Positions 17,706-27,920 of a stretch of 64,000 nucleotides of DNA are shown in pieces. How positions within the stretch are numbered: the first letter of the stretch is position 1; the number at the start of each line of letters is the position of its first letter. The notes beneath the pieces are model-generated. The model searched no databases, had not been told where the DNA came from, and saw only the letters and a program-made list of their open reading frames with translations. The DNA comes from Candidatus Caenarcanales bacterium (GTDB lineage Bacteria > Cyanobacteriota > Vampirovibrionia > LMEP-6097), in contig JABSOS010000002.1 of the NCBI GenBank assembly GCA_013216135.1, positions 84,299 through 148,298 of the forward strand, given 5' to 3'. Position numbers and translations under genes: made by a program.

Positions 17706-19292
17706 TTACCTATACAGATAAACCAGAACTGCAGTAACTATTAAAAGCAAAATAGATAAATTAATATAATTCTTATACCAAGGCAGTGACTTTAAATTCC
17801 TCATATCTTCTTTAAAGTAATTAATGGACCAGATAAAGTTTTCTTTAACATCAAGAGATGGTTTATTTTTATCTAACTTAGAGCAGATAATTAAAACCAA
17901 ACTTGATAAAACAAAAAGCAATGGAGCTTTATGTAAATAATGAATATTAGCAATAAAATCAATATCTCTAAAGAATAATAAAATAGCAGCTGTAAGAACC
18001 CCAAAGACCATACTTACAAAAGCCGCATTTGCCGTAGCCCCCTTCCAGAAAATACCCCAGATAAAGACCACCGCAATAGGTGGCACTAAGTACGATAAAA
18101 CCATCTGTACATAAGTAAAGAGTGAATCAAATTTAGTAATTTGAGTTGCAGTAAAAATAGCAGCAATTAATAAAAAAAAAGTTATAACCTTTCCCGCTTT
18201 AACTAATTGATCACTAGTCCAGTTAGGCTTTATTAATCGAATGTAATCCATCGTAAGTAAAGTAGAAGCAGAGTTTAGAGCTGCACTCATACTAGAAGCC
18301 ATCGCAGCTAAAAGCCCAGCTATAACTAAACCTACTAAGCCTACAGGTAAAATATCAAAAACCAAAGTTGGAAAAACCATATCTCCCTTAGGTAAATCAG
18401 GGTAAAGAAACCTTGCCATAGTTCCTGGTAAAACCATCATGAATAAAATAGGTAATTTAATTAAAGCTGCAAAAAGTGAACCCCACCTAGCATGGTTTAA
18501 GTCAATCGCTGAAAGTGTCCTCTGAACCATGAACTGGTTAGTACCCCAAAAATAAAAACCAATTAGAGTCACCCCGAAAACAAGTCCCGTCCACGGAAGA
18601 TGAGGGTCATCAATAGGTCTAATTAAGCTGAGCATCTCCGAAGGAGTTACCTTTAGAACATTTTCCCATGAACCTATCTGAGCAAAAGTTGCATAAGCAA
18701 CTACTGCAGAAGCTACTAATAATAGAATGGTCTGAATCAGCTCAGTATAAATAACTGAGGTTAAACCGCCTGGAATCGTATAGATAGCAGCAGCTACAGC
18801 TAAAAGAGAAATAATTAGTATCGGGTCAACATCAGGTAAAACAAGCTTAGCAACTATATAACCCCCATAAAGAGTACCAGCAATATCAACAGCAATATTA
18901 CTTAAAACAGTTAGCGCAGAGAAAAACATGCGAGATCTTCTGTCATAGCGCTTTTCTAAAAATTCAGGAATCGTATAAATCTTAGAGCTTAAATAAAAAG
19001 GAATAAAGAAGAGCGACATAAAAACTAAAATAATCGCAGCAGTCCATTCATAGTTAAAAACTGAAATACCTTTACTATAAGCATCTCCAGGTAAACCTAT
19101 TAAAGTTATACTCGTTATATTTGCACCTATTAAAGAAATACCAATAACAGGTCATGCTATCTTTCCACCAGCTAAGAAATAATCTTTAGCTGAACTTTCC
19201 TTTTTAGCAAAACTTAAGCCATATATAGTAATGCCTACTAAGTAAACAGCAATGATTACTATATCGATCCATGTTATTTGAAAATTTCCCAT
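17706..19292 (-). CDS. Sodium/solute symporter (SSS/SGLT family), interrupted by an in-frame TGA
   Basis: The longest uninterrupted frame (17706-19019, 437 aa) begins in the middle of the fold. Reading upstream in the same frame restores a normal start, ATG at 19292, and the first membrane helices: M-G-N-F-Q-I-T-W-I-D-I-V and then Y-F-L-A-G-G-K-I-A. A single TGA (19152-19154) follows and the frame resumes P-V-I-G-I-S-L-I-G-A-N-I. In SSS proteins the motif is F-L-A-G-R-x-x-x-W-W-x-I-G-x-S-L, so TGA sits on a conserved Trp. The remaining helices and sodium-site region are intact, about 13 segments in all. Substrate may be a sugar or related solute. The gene may be a fresh nonsense allele, a sequencing error, or read through. 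Confidence 0.85.
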
Positions 19293-19334
19293 TATCAGCT
19301 TTGATACTAGTCAATTATCACATGGGTGAAAAAC

Positions 19335-20993
19335 TTATGCAAAGCTTACGCTCTTATCGATCGCCTCATTTAATAGTTTACGCTCTTGCTCTTGCCTAAA
19401 GTCATTCCAGTTTAGCCTTGCAGTCATCTCTCTAATAATAAGTTCTTTAAGATTATGAATTTTATCGATATCAAAGTATAAGAAAGAGGATCTTCTTTCA
19501 CAGAAATCTAAAGCGCTCTTAACCATCTCATGGTCTATCGAGTAAATAAGCTCAGCTAAAACTATTGCAGTATCATTTTTAATAGCGTCCTGCTCTAGTT
19601 TAAGATGCTTAAAGTAATCCAAAATTTTAGTGGCATTTAAACCATAATTATCAAAAAGGTGATCAATAAAGAAATTATCATCAAAATATGAACTTAAATA
19701 CTCATTTAGTGTTTGTTTAAAGGATTCCATCGCTTCTTCAGAATCAAACTCAGATGAAAGTAACTTCAAATTTTTAGTTTTTGATTTTACAAATTTATCT
19801 TTTAGATTAGTTTTAATCAATTTCTTTAAAACCCTATCAACAATACGCTCAGCCATTTTCCTGTATCCAGTGAGCTTTCCACCAGCTATTGAAATCAAAC
19901 CATCTTCAGATTCAAAGATTTCATCTTTTCTTGAAAGTTCACTTGGAGACTTACCTTCTTCATGAATAAGAGGTCTCAGCCCCGCCCATGAAGATTTAAC
20001 CTGACCTGAATTTAAATTAAGAGAAGGGAACATAGCATTAGCAGCAGCTAAAACATAATCTTCATCTTCTTTTTCAACACGAACGTCATCCAAACTACCA
20101 TCATAGTTAGTATCAGTAGTACCAATATAAGTAGTTTTATCTCTAGGTATAGCAAAAACCATTCTTCCTTTCACTGGTTCATCAAAGTAAACTGATTGTT
20201 TAATGGGAAAAACTTCTTTATCAACAACTAAATGGATACCTTTAGTTAAATGCAACCTCTTGTTTAAAGTTTCTTTTTTTTGTTGTTTAAGACGAATCTT
20301 ATCAACCCAAGGACCAGCAGAATTTACTATAATCTCACCTTCTACACTAAATTCTTCCTTAGTTTCATGGTCAATACATTTCACATAGTTCATTGAGCCG
20401 TCATGTCTATAATCAAAGTCCTGAACCTCGACATAGTTTATACAGTCTGCACCCAATGAAACCGCTGTTTTAATAATCTCAATAGTTAAACGAGCATCAT
20501 CAGTTCTGTATTCATAATATAATCCTGAACCTAAAAGCTGATCTTCATTTAATAAAGGTTCTATACCTAGAGTTTCTTCTTTTGAAAGCATCTTTCTGCA
20601 TTCTTCTTTCTTAACTCCAGCAAGAAAGTCATAGAGAGAAAGACCAAAAGAAGTTAATAACTTACCATATGTACCACCTTTAATTAAAGGTAATAACATC
20701 TTCTCAGGCTTAACTAAATTTGGAGCAAGTTTATGAACTACAGCTCTTTCACTTCCAACTTCATGAACTAAAGCAAAATCAAACTGTTTAAGGTAACGTA
20801 AGCCACCATGAATTAATTTAGTAGACTTTGAGCTAGTTCCACTTGCAAAATCTCCCTTCTCAACTAAAGCAACTGATAAACCTCTAGAAACAGCATCAAG
20901 TGCAATCCCTGCACCTGTAATTCCACCACCAATAACAATTAAGTCATATTTTTGAGTTTTTATCTTAGCTAGTATTTCACTTCTATCTATCAT
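19335..20993 (-). CDS. glpD: Glycerol-3-phosphate dehydrogenase (FAD-dependent)
   Basis: This 552-residue membrane-associated flavoenzyme oxidises glycerol-3-phosphate to dihydroxyacetone phosphate and passes electrons to quinone. The FAD Rossmann motif V-I-G-G-G-I-T-G-A-G is at residues 21-30, followed by the family block S-S-K-S-T-K-L-I-H-G-G-L-R-Y-L. A C-terminal helical domain is present. Length is normal for aerobic GlpD/GlpA-like enzymes. The gene begins two bases from the glpK stop, forming a glpK-glpD operon. Confidence 0.97.
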   Translation of the reverse strand: MIDRSEILAKIKTQKYDLIVIGGGITGAGIALDAVSRGLSVALVEKGDFASGTSSKSTKLIHGGLRYLKQFDFALVHEVGSERAVVHKLAPNLVKPEKMLLPLIKGGTYGKLLTSFGLSLYDFLAGVKKEECRKMLSKEETLGIEPLLNEDQLLGSGLYYEYRTDDARLTIEIIKTAVSLGADCINYVEVQDFDYRHDGSMNYVKCIDHETKEEFSVEGEIIVNSAGPWVDKIRLKQQKKETLNKRLHLTKGIHLVVDKEVFPIKQSVYFDEPVKGRMVFAIPRDKTTYIGTTDTNYDGSLDDVRVEKEDEDYVLAAANAMFPSLNLNSGQVKSSWAGLRPLIHEEGKSPSELSRKDEIFESEDGLISIAGGKLTGYRKMAERIVDRVLKKLIKTNLKDKFVKSKTKNLKLLSSEFDSEEAMESFKQTLNEYLSSYFDDNFFIDHLFDNYGLNATKILDYFKHLKLEQDAIKNDTAIVLAELIYSIDHEMVKSALDFCERRSSFLYFDIDKIHNLKELIIREMTARLNWNDFRQEQERKLLNEAIDKSVSFA

Positions 20994-20994
20994 C

Positions 20995-22485
20995 TTAGTT
21001 TTTCAGCCAACCTTTACTATAGTTAACGGCTTTCTTCCAACCATTATAAAGCTTTTCTTTTTTAGACTCATCAAACTTAGTATTAAAAAGCTCAGAATTT
21101 TTATTCATATTAACTAATTCTTCTAAGCTATATAAGCCTATGAAATTAGCTACCATAGCAGCTATCCCAAAAGCAGTAAGCTCCACATTATCTTGTCTTA
21201 AGACATCGATCCCCAATACTCCAGACAGAAAGTTAAGCATGAAATCATTTTTTGACCCACCACCATCTACACTTAATGACTTTAATTTGCATTGCATATC
21301 ATTTTCCATCGAACCGGCAACATCCTTGGTTTGGTAAGCTAGTGACTCTAACGTTGCTCTAATTAAATGATTCTTTCCAGTATCTAAATTTAATCCGATA
21401 ATAGTTCCACGCGCATACATGTCCCAATAGGGCGATCCTAAACCTGAGAATGCTGGGACAAAATATAAATTATCCATCTCTTCTTCAGAAATACTTTCAG
21501 CTATAGCTGAAGATTCTTTGATATCTTCTAAAACTTGCATTTTATTTTTAAGCCAGTTTAAAGCAGAACCAGCTATAAAGATACTTCCCTCTAAAGCATA
21601 GTTAACTTTTTTATCCTTTAAACTAAAAGCAACTGTAGAAAGTAAACCATTTTTAGATTCGACAATTTCTTCACCAGTATTCACTAAAAGAAAACAACCA
21701 GTTCCATAAGTATTTTTAGCTTCACCCTTTTTAAAACAAGTGTGCCCAAAAAGAGAAGCATTCTGATCACCAGCAACAGAAACGATTTTTATTTTTTTAT
21801 CATTGATCTCACATTCTAAATACTCTGCCTGAGAAGTTTTCAATTCAGGTAAAAGTGAAGCAGGGATATTAAAAATCTCCAAAAGTTCTTTATCCCAATT
21901 CATATCATGAATATTAAAAAGCATTGTTCTAGCTGCATTTGAATGATCAGTAAGATGTTTCTTCCCCTGAGATAGCTTCCACATTAACCAAGTATCCACA
22001 GTCCCAAAAAGTAAATTGCCAGCTTCTGCTTCTTTTCTAATTTCAGGATTAGAGTCTAAAATCCATGAGATTTTAGTTGCTGAGAAGTAAGCATCTAAAA
22101 CTAAACCTGTTTTATTTTTTATAGTTTTATCTAAACCTTTTTGAGTAAGCTCTTCACAGTAATCAGCAGTTCTCATATCTTGCCATACGATAGCTGGATA
22201 AACGGGCTTAGAAGTATTTTTATCCCAAATAATACTAGTTTCACGCTGATTGGTAATTCCAGCATAAACCTCAGCATCATTTTCAAGACCTTCTAAAATT
22301 TTTTCGATACAAGTAAACTGTGCTTGAAATAACTCTTCTGGACATTGTTCCACCCAAGATGATTGTGGATAGCTTTGCCCAACTTCAATTTGGTGAGACT
22401 TTAAAGTCTCAAGTTTATCATTGTAAAGAATAGCTCTAGAACTAGAAGTACCTTGATCTATTGCCAAGAAATATCTCTTCATCAT
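20995..22485 (-). CDS. glpK: Glycerol kinase
   Basis: This 496-residue FGGY-family kinase phosphorylates glycerol with ATP to sn-glycerol-3-phosphate. The N-terminal D-Q-G-T-S-S-S-R-A-I-L and the interior S-V-D-G-G-G-S-K-N-D-F and G-L-G-S-P-Y-W-D motifs are diagnostic. The first two codons are both ATG; either could start the protein. It heads a minus-strand run glpK-glpD-symporter-ppk-ppx. No dedicated glycerol facilitator gene is seen nearby. Confidence 0.97.
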   Translation of the reverse strand: MMKRYFLAIDQGTSSSRAILYNDKLETLKSHQIEVGQSYPQSSWVEQCPEELFQAQFTCIEKILEGLENDAEVYAGITNQRETSIIWDKNTSKPVYPAIVWQDMRTADYCEELTQKGLDKTIKNKTGLVLDAYFSATKISWILDSNPEIRKEAEAGNLLFGTVDTWLMWKLSQGKKHLTDHSNAARTMLFNIHDMNWDKELLEIFNIPASLLPELKTSQAEYLECEINDKKIKIVSVAGDQNASLFGHTCFKKGEAKNTYGTGCFLLVNTGEEIVESKNGLLSTVAFSLKDKKVNYALEGSIFIAGSALNWLKNKMQVLEDIKESSAIAESISEEEMDNLYFVPAFSGLGSPYWDMYARGTIIGLNLDTGKNHLIRATLESLAYQTKDVAGSMENDMQCKLKSLSVDGGGSKNDFMLNFLSGVLGIDVLRQDNVELTAFGIAAMVANFIGLYSLEELVNMNKNSELFNTKFDESKKEKLYNGWKKAVNYSKGWLKN

Positions 22486-22520
22486 TCAAATATTATAGAC
22501 TGATATTAAAGAAGTTTAAA

Positions 22521-25500
22521 TTAAATACCAGTATAGGCATCACTATTATAGTCAGAATTACTATTATCTAGGCTACTTCGTTGAGTTTCAAATGAAGTCA
22601 TCGCCCCCTCATAACTACTTATGAGAGTTTGATTAGAATTTTCTTTAGACTCTTCATCATTAATAAGTGTCTGATAGAATTCAATCATTGAATCAAAGTA
22701 ATCAACAAGACCATCATTATGAGTTGCTGCAAACCCTAAGAATTCATCAAATTTATCCTGAATCATAGTTGTTATATCATCTTCAACAAAATCACTACTA
22801 TTTTCATTAACAACCCCAGAAATTAATCTAAGTCTCAATTCATTATTCATTAAACCATCATCTTTGAGTTGGGTAATATCATTAATGAGACTCAATGACT
22901 CATCTGTTATTTCGTCAGTAATCTTATATTCCCCACCTACGTATTCAGCTAAAGCTGCACTATCTTCAACATTAAATCCTAAAGAAAGCATCATCATTTC
23001 ATTACTGATATTAATTGCAATATCACCTAATTCTGGATCTAATGCAATTTCATCATCAGTAGAGATACTCTCTCTTAACTTAAGTTCAACTGCCTCATTA
23101 GCTTGATCTAACATATTTGTAAGTTCAATAAACCTTTGCTCAGCTTCATCTGAAGCAAATCCAAACTCTTGAATATTACTGATCATTGTTTCATTTGCAT
23201 CACTTTGTTCAGCAAAGAAAAATTCTAATGATTCATAAAGAAGCTTGTCATTATCACTTACATTAGGTCCCTTAGCAAGTCCACTATACATAGCAGTCTT
23301 ACCTAAATTCATAGAATCATTCACAAGAAGTGCATCAAAACCAGATTCATGTCTCTTGTCACCGACAACCTTCATCATTATGTCGTAATCTTCAGTGTCA
23401 ATAATACCGTCAGAGTTAAAATCAAGGTTCAGATCTTCACCTTCTACACCATAATTTTCATGAAATGCAGCTAAAACATCTTCCACAGCATCAGCATTTA
23501 AAGTACCATCATCATTAAAGCCACCTAAGTTTGCCACTACTTTTTCTGTAGTTTCATCATTTTGAATAACAGCCATCATCGATTCCATTTTCAAGAACCA
23601 TTTTTCTTCTAATTCTCTGTATTCATCAGTGTTCTTAGCATCAGCATGCTGCAAATCACCATTATTATAGAGATAAGCTTCCATTTGATCACCAATGTCC
23701 ATCATTTCATGGAATTGATTTTCAATAAATTTAGCCTCTGCATCAGTCATTTGACTTTCACCACCTTTAAATTCATTGTTATTTACATCATGAAATAGAG
23801 CTGATCTCAAGCCCCACATAGCGTGATACTGTTGATTAGATTGATGAAATAAAGCGTAACCACTTTGAGCAAGCTCCGATGTAGTAAAATTATCGTTATC
23901 ATCACTAACAAAGTTATCTTCAAAATGAATCAAATCTACTTTACTATTTCCTGAGACATTATCAGTAGCATTAGCAATATCTACATCTATATAATCTCTT
24001 ATATAATTACCTCTATCAGCATATGAAATATGAATTGCTTCACCAATCATATCCATAAGTTTAAGTTTATTTTCATCTCCACCACGAAGCCCTACTAAAA
24101 ATACATTAGATTCATTTCTAATGTTTTCAAAGTATGATAACGAAAAATCATTCCACCAATCAGAGCCTGGATTTGCATCACCATACTCCATAGCATCAGT
24201 CATCATATCTGTTCTACTTTGAGTAAGGTCTTGCATCTCATCTAACATGTCAGTAACATTTGCATTACCTGCCTTATGGTGCCACGCAAGTCCAATATCT
24301 TGCTTAGCATCCCAGTTAGCTTGATTTGCTGCCCAATTATTATAACGATATTCTCTCCAATCTTTCTTTTGCTGAGAAGTGTCACCAGCATTATCATGAA
24401 AAGCATCTAAAGCTTCAAATTTATCTTCAACAGTATGAACATAGCGTCCACTACTTGCAAGAAACTGAGATAACACTGCAGTATCTTCATCTTCGTAATT
24501 ACCAGTAAAGAAAGTTTCATCCCCAATAGTTGTAAACAACTCAGGATTAGCTTCTTCGTCAATCTTAGCTACAGCTAAAACATCCATTTGAGTTCTAAAT
24601 GTTCCCCAACCTACATCTGTAGACATACTTTTATAGAAATCTAAAGCCTCATCAAAACTAATGATCATATCACCATCACTAATGGTCTCTAAAGTATTTT
24701 CAACATTTTGAATTGTATCTGCATTTACACCATTAGCAATTAAAGCAGCTTTGATTACATCTAAATCAATACCATCAACTTCACCACCATTCTGGTAAGC
24801 AGTCGTAATTAATGCAGCAATCTCAGTGGTTTCCACCGCACCATCTCTATCAAAATTAGTTAACTTAAGTGCTTTCTCTTTCATAGAAGTAACACTTTCT
24901 TTTGCCTGTGCATATTTAGAGTCTTCACCTGTATATAAAGCTTTAACATCAGCAATAGTAGTAACCTGGATAATATCACTCTCCATATCTTCGATAATCC
25001 AGCCACTAAGTGGATCTATACCATCTGCTTCCCATGATGCAACAACAGCCTGGTCTAAAGCATCATTTGAAGTCTTCATCGTATGAACAGACTCAACAAA
25101 CTCTCTGGCTCTTCTTGAAGCTTCAGCCTTTGCACTAAGAATGTTTGCCTCATCTGAACCTACTCCATATTGAGCGACTGCATCTGAAAGCTGCTCATTA
25201 AACTCAATTTCATAATCAAAAGTCTTCTCATAAGCTTCAAGGTCTTTAACAGACATACCTTCAGATAGCTTAGTTAACATTTCTTTAGCTTTGTTAAGCT
25301 TCATAGCTGCAACATTAGTTTTAGAAAAAGGAGCTCCAATCATTCCTTCATGAACATTCATATCTACATCTTGAATGTTTTCATTTTGAGCTTCAGATTG
25401 AAAGTTAACTACTAAATCATCATAAGTGTTTAGAATCTCTATGAAAATTTCCTTTTCAGCAGTACCTAAAGTATTATATGTATCTTCTATGCCTAGATCA

Positions 25501-26030
25501 TTCAGGAAAGTTTGTTCTTTATCAAAAATAGCAAGAGAAATCTGATTCTCTTCATATTCCTGAATCATTTTTTTATAGACATCTTCAACTTCTTGAGTGC
25601 CTTCTCCTAAATATTTCAACTTTTCAAAATCTGGATAATAATCAGTATTCTGTGCCAACTCTAAAGGATCATTTTCCGCTGGAATGCCTATAATGTTAAT
25701 CATAAAACTATCGATTTCATTATTAACAATGGCAATATTCTCTTTTGATTGATCAATAAAGTTATTGACGTAGTTATTTAATTCACCGATTTCTAGTATT
25801 ACATTTGAAGAAGTTTCTACACCATTATTATACGTAGTTTGATCTGTTTGGTCACTGATATACTCCCCGAAAGCATCCTCACCACCTTCTATCTCGTTGT
25901 GCATTATAGGAGTGACTTCAGCTTGTTCTGTATATCTAAAATTCGCACTACCTAGAATATTCTCTTCGTACATTTTATTTACGTCTTGTAAGTAATTCTT
26001 GTAATACTCTAAATCTTTATTAATTTCCAT
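22521..26030 (-). CDS. Very large acidic protein with EF-hand-like calcium-binding loops
   Basis: This 1169-residue, strongly acidic, mostly helical protein lacks any signal peptide or membrane helix. At least two good EF-hand loops are visible: N-F-D-R-D-G-A-V-E-T-T-E (about residue 390) and D-F-N-S-D-G-I-I-D-T-E-D (about 870). Weaker ones lie at I-S-D-G-D-M-I-I-S-F-D-E (about 450) and G-F-N-D-D-G-T-L-N-A-D-A (about 835), so the loops look paired. The ATG at 26030 has a GGTGGAG ribosome site. It is 81 bp downstream of another gene whose product also lacks a signal, and the two probably form one operon. No family is recognised. Secretion through the flagellar-type apparatus is a possibility only. 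Confidence 0.65.
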   Translation of the reverse strand: MEINKDLEYYKNYLQDVNKMYEENILGSANFRYTEQAEVTPIMHNEIEGGEDAFGEYISDQTDQTTYNNGVETSSNVILEIGELNNYVNNFIDQSKENIAIVNNEIDSFMINIIGIPAENDPLELAQNTDYYPDFEKLKYLGEGTQEVEDVYKKMIQEYEENQISLAIFDKEQTFLNDLGIEDTYNTLGTAEKEIFIEILNTYDDLVVNFQSEAQNENIQDVDMNVHEGMIGAPFSKTNVAAMKLNKAKEMLTKLSEGMSVKDLEAYEKTFDYEIEFNEQLSDAVAQYGVGSDEANILSAKAEASRRAREFVESVHTMKTSNDALDQAVVASWEADGIDPLSGWIIEDMESDIIQVTTIADVKALYTGEDSKYAQAKESVTSMKEKALKLTNFDRDGAVETTEIAALITTAYQNGGEVDGIDLDVIKAALIANGVNADTIQNVENTLETISDGDMIISFDEALDFYKSMSTDVGWGTFRTQMDVLAVAKIDEEANPELFTTIGDETFFTGNYEDEDTAVLSQFLASSGRYVHTVEDKFEALDAFHDNAGDTSQQKKDWREYRYNNWAANQANWDAKQDIGLAWHHKAGNANVTDMLDEMQDLTQSRTDMMTDAMEYGDANPGSDWWNDFSLSYFENIRNESNVFLVGLRGGDENKLKLMDMIGEAIHISYADRGNYIRDYIDVDIANATDNVSGNSKVDLIHFEDNFVSDDNDNFTTSELAQSGYALFHQSNQQYHAMWGLRSALFHDVNNNEFKGGESQMTDAEAKFIENQFHEMMDIGDQMEAYLYNNGDLQHADAKNTDEYRELEEKWFLKMESMMAVIQNDETTEKVVANLGGFNDDGTLNADAVEDVLAAFHENYGVEGEDLNLDFNSDGIIDTEDYDIMMKVVGDKRHESGFDALLVNDSMNLGKTAMYSGLAKGPNVSDNDKLLYESLEFFFAEQSDANETMISNIQEFGFASDEAEQRFIELTNMLDQANEAVELKLRESISTDDEIALDPELGDIAINISNEMMMLSLGFNVEDSAALAEYVGGEYKITDEITDESLSLINDITQLKDDGLMNNELRLRLISGVVNENSSDFVEDDITTMIQDKFDEFLGFAATHNDGLVDYFDSMIEFYQTLINDEESKENSNQTLISSYEGAMTSFETQRSSLDNSNSDYNSDAYTGI

Positions 26031-26111
26031 AATTTACGCTCCACCTAAAAGAAGATATAACCTCTAAAAGTTAAGAGCTAATTAAAGTTAATACGTTCTT
26101 TTGAAAATTTT

Positions 26112-27017
26112 TTACGTTACAGCCTCTGCACCAGTGTTTTCAACAGTAATACCACCAGTAAGTAATCCATTATTATCGAAACCTAAACCTTGAGCTCCAA
26201 TAAAGTTCTGAACAAGCATATCATTGATTTGTTTAGCTTCAGAATCTTCATCTTCCTTCTCAGGATCTTTACTAGCTGCTATAGAAATTTCCATAACTTG
26301 CTCTGCTTCTGCACGCTGTTCTTCATCTGCTGCAACTTCTCCAGAAGTGGTATAAGCACCTGTCAATTCACCAAATGAATTAACTAATCTCTCTTTAGTA
26401 GCACTAACCATTTGCTCTGCTTGTTCCTTAGCTATATTTCCAGCAGCTTGACCATTAATAGTGTTAATGATGTCATCAGAAGCAGATAAAAGCATTTGAT
26501 CATATCTAGATAAACCCGTAGCTGGATCAATTTGAGTAAGCATAGCTTCAAGACCTTTACCGTCATCTCCTCCCATACCTTTTGCTACTATATCTCTTGC
26601 TGTTTGTTCATCCACACCGGTTTCCATTACTTTTTGAACTGCTTCTTCAATTAATTCATCTATAGTAGGAAGAGATATATATAACTTATCTATAGTTTTA
26701 TTAGCCACCTCCTGAACCTGAGGTGACGGAAATACATGTCGATTCATAGCATAGTTAGTTAATTCATGCTGTCCATCAATCATCGGAGTAGCTCCAGCGT
26801 TTCCCCATGCTGCAGTAGAAGGTGCACCATTAAAAGCTTGTGCTGCATCAGTTCCTGTGTATTGAGGAAGAGTACCATAGCTAGTATCAATTGTATAGGT
26901 AGAAGATGGCGTAGGGACACTAGGATTTATTCCTGGTGTTACTGGACTCGTCACTAATGATCTAGGGTTTGAGTAAACACTAGGATCAGTATAGTTTGTT
27001 GGAGTTATCTTAGCCAA
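26112..27017 (-). CDS. Hypothetical acidic protein, operon partner of the EF-hand protein
   Basis: This 301-residue protein starts at TTG (27017), ten bases after a GGGGA ribosome site. Residues 1-85 are Pro/Ser/Thr-rich and probably disordered. Residues 100-280 are helical and acidic, with repeated Glu/Gln/Ala runs (AKEQAEQMVSATKERL; EEQRAEAEQVME). No signal peptide or membrane segment is present. Its unstructured N-terminus and helical body resemble substrates or chaperone partners of type III export systems, but no homologue is recognised. It is the first gene of the pair, with 125 bp of AT-rich upstream sequence for a promoter. Confidence 0.55.
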   Translation of the reverse strand: MAKITPTNYTDPSVYSNPRSLVTSPVTPGINPSVPTPSSTYTIDTSYGTLPQYTGTDAAQAFNGAPSTAAWGNAGATPMIDGQHELTNYAMNRHVFPSPQVQEVANKTIDKLYISLPTIDELIEEAVQKVMETGVDEQTARDIVAKGMGGDDGKGLEAMLTQIDPATGLSRYDQMLLSASDDIINTINGQAAGNIAKEQAEQMVSATKERLVNSFGELTGAYTTSGEVAADEEQRAEAEQVMEISIAASKDPEKEDEDSEAKQINDMLVQNFIGAQGLGFDNNGLLTGGITVENTGAEAVT

Positions 27018-27142
27018 TATTTTCAGTCCCCATATACCTAATCAGAAAGCCTTTTCACTTCCTAATATAGTTCTAACTAAGATTCTTTATATTTCAGTTA
27101 AGTTTGTATATACAGAAATATTATAGGCACATAAGTATTAAC

Positions 27143-27913
27143 TTACATAGCTAAATCGACATTTTTAGTAATAATAATCTGTAATTCTTGTCCTTTTTCC
27201 ACAGTAGCGGAATCACCTTTAGAAAATAGTGCTACTACACTACCACCTATTAAAGAACCTGCTACTGGTAAACCTAGAGTCGCTATGGAAACAGCCTTAC
27301 CAGTATTAGTACTTAAAAGTGCTTCAGTAGGCTCAACTGCCTTATCAGTAAAACCGGTCTGTGGGTCAAGTAAGCCTTGTTCATTTACTACTCCTTCTAC
27401 AAAACTTAACTTAGCATCTAGAGGAACATAATCCCCCTGAGGAGTCATTAAAGTATCTAAATTAATCTCTAATTTACCTGAGCGACTTAAAAAACGTGGT
27501 CTTTTTATATATGAAACTTTTCCTCTAATCCATGAGTTCTTCGGAACTATTAATTTTTTAAAATCTTCTTTTTCTAAATAAAAATCTTCCATAACCCTAG
27601 CTTTAAAATCATCACCGAGATTAGCACTTTTTGCAGAAATTGAATCTTCCACTTTAATTCTAAGCCTAGCTGTAACAGGTATCTGAGCCGTAGAAGTATC
27701 TAATTTAAAGGGTGCTGCCGCAAAATCTGAAATATCACGAAAATCAACTGGAGTATTAGTTAAATGCTCTTCTTTTTCTACATTAAATTCATCTTTTTCA
27801 CTTGCTTTCATCATCATCGTTGATGCATCAAAGAATTCATCTTTAGCATATATATTTAATGAAGAAGAACTTAGAAGAGCAAAGCTCAAAAAGTAAATTA
27901 GAAATCTTTTCAT
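27143..27913 (-). CDS. Secreted hypothetical protein
   Basis: The chosen start is ATG at 27913, which gives a classic signal peptide (MKRFLIYFLSFALLSSSSLNIYA) and avoids overlap with queE; the frame is open 15 codons further upstream. The mature part, about 230 residues, is beta-rich, with phrases such as A-R-L-R-I-K-V-E-D-S-I-S-A and W-I-R-G-K-V-S-Y-I. It includes a Gly/Ala/Val stretch near the C-terminus (ATLGLPVAGSLIGGSVVALF) that could insert in a membrane. No family is recognised. It follows queE by seven bases, so it is probably transcribed with the queuosine genes, perhaps by chance. Confidence 0.6.
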   Translation of the reverse strand: MKRFLIYFLSFALLSSSSLNIYAKDEFFDASTMMMKASEKDEFNVEKEEHLTNTPVDFRDISDFAAAPFKLDTSTAQIPVTARLRIKVEDSISAKSANLGDDFKARVMEDFYLEKEDFKKLIVPKNSWIRGKVSYIKRPRFLSRSGKLEINLDTLMTPQGDYVPLDAKLSFVEGVVNEQGLLDPQTGFTDKAVEPTEALLSTNTGKAVSIATLGLPVAGSLIGGSVVALFSKGDSATVEKGQELQIIITKNVDLAM

Positions 27914-27920
27914 AAGATAA

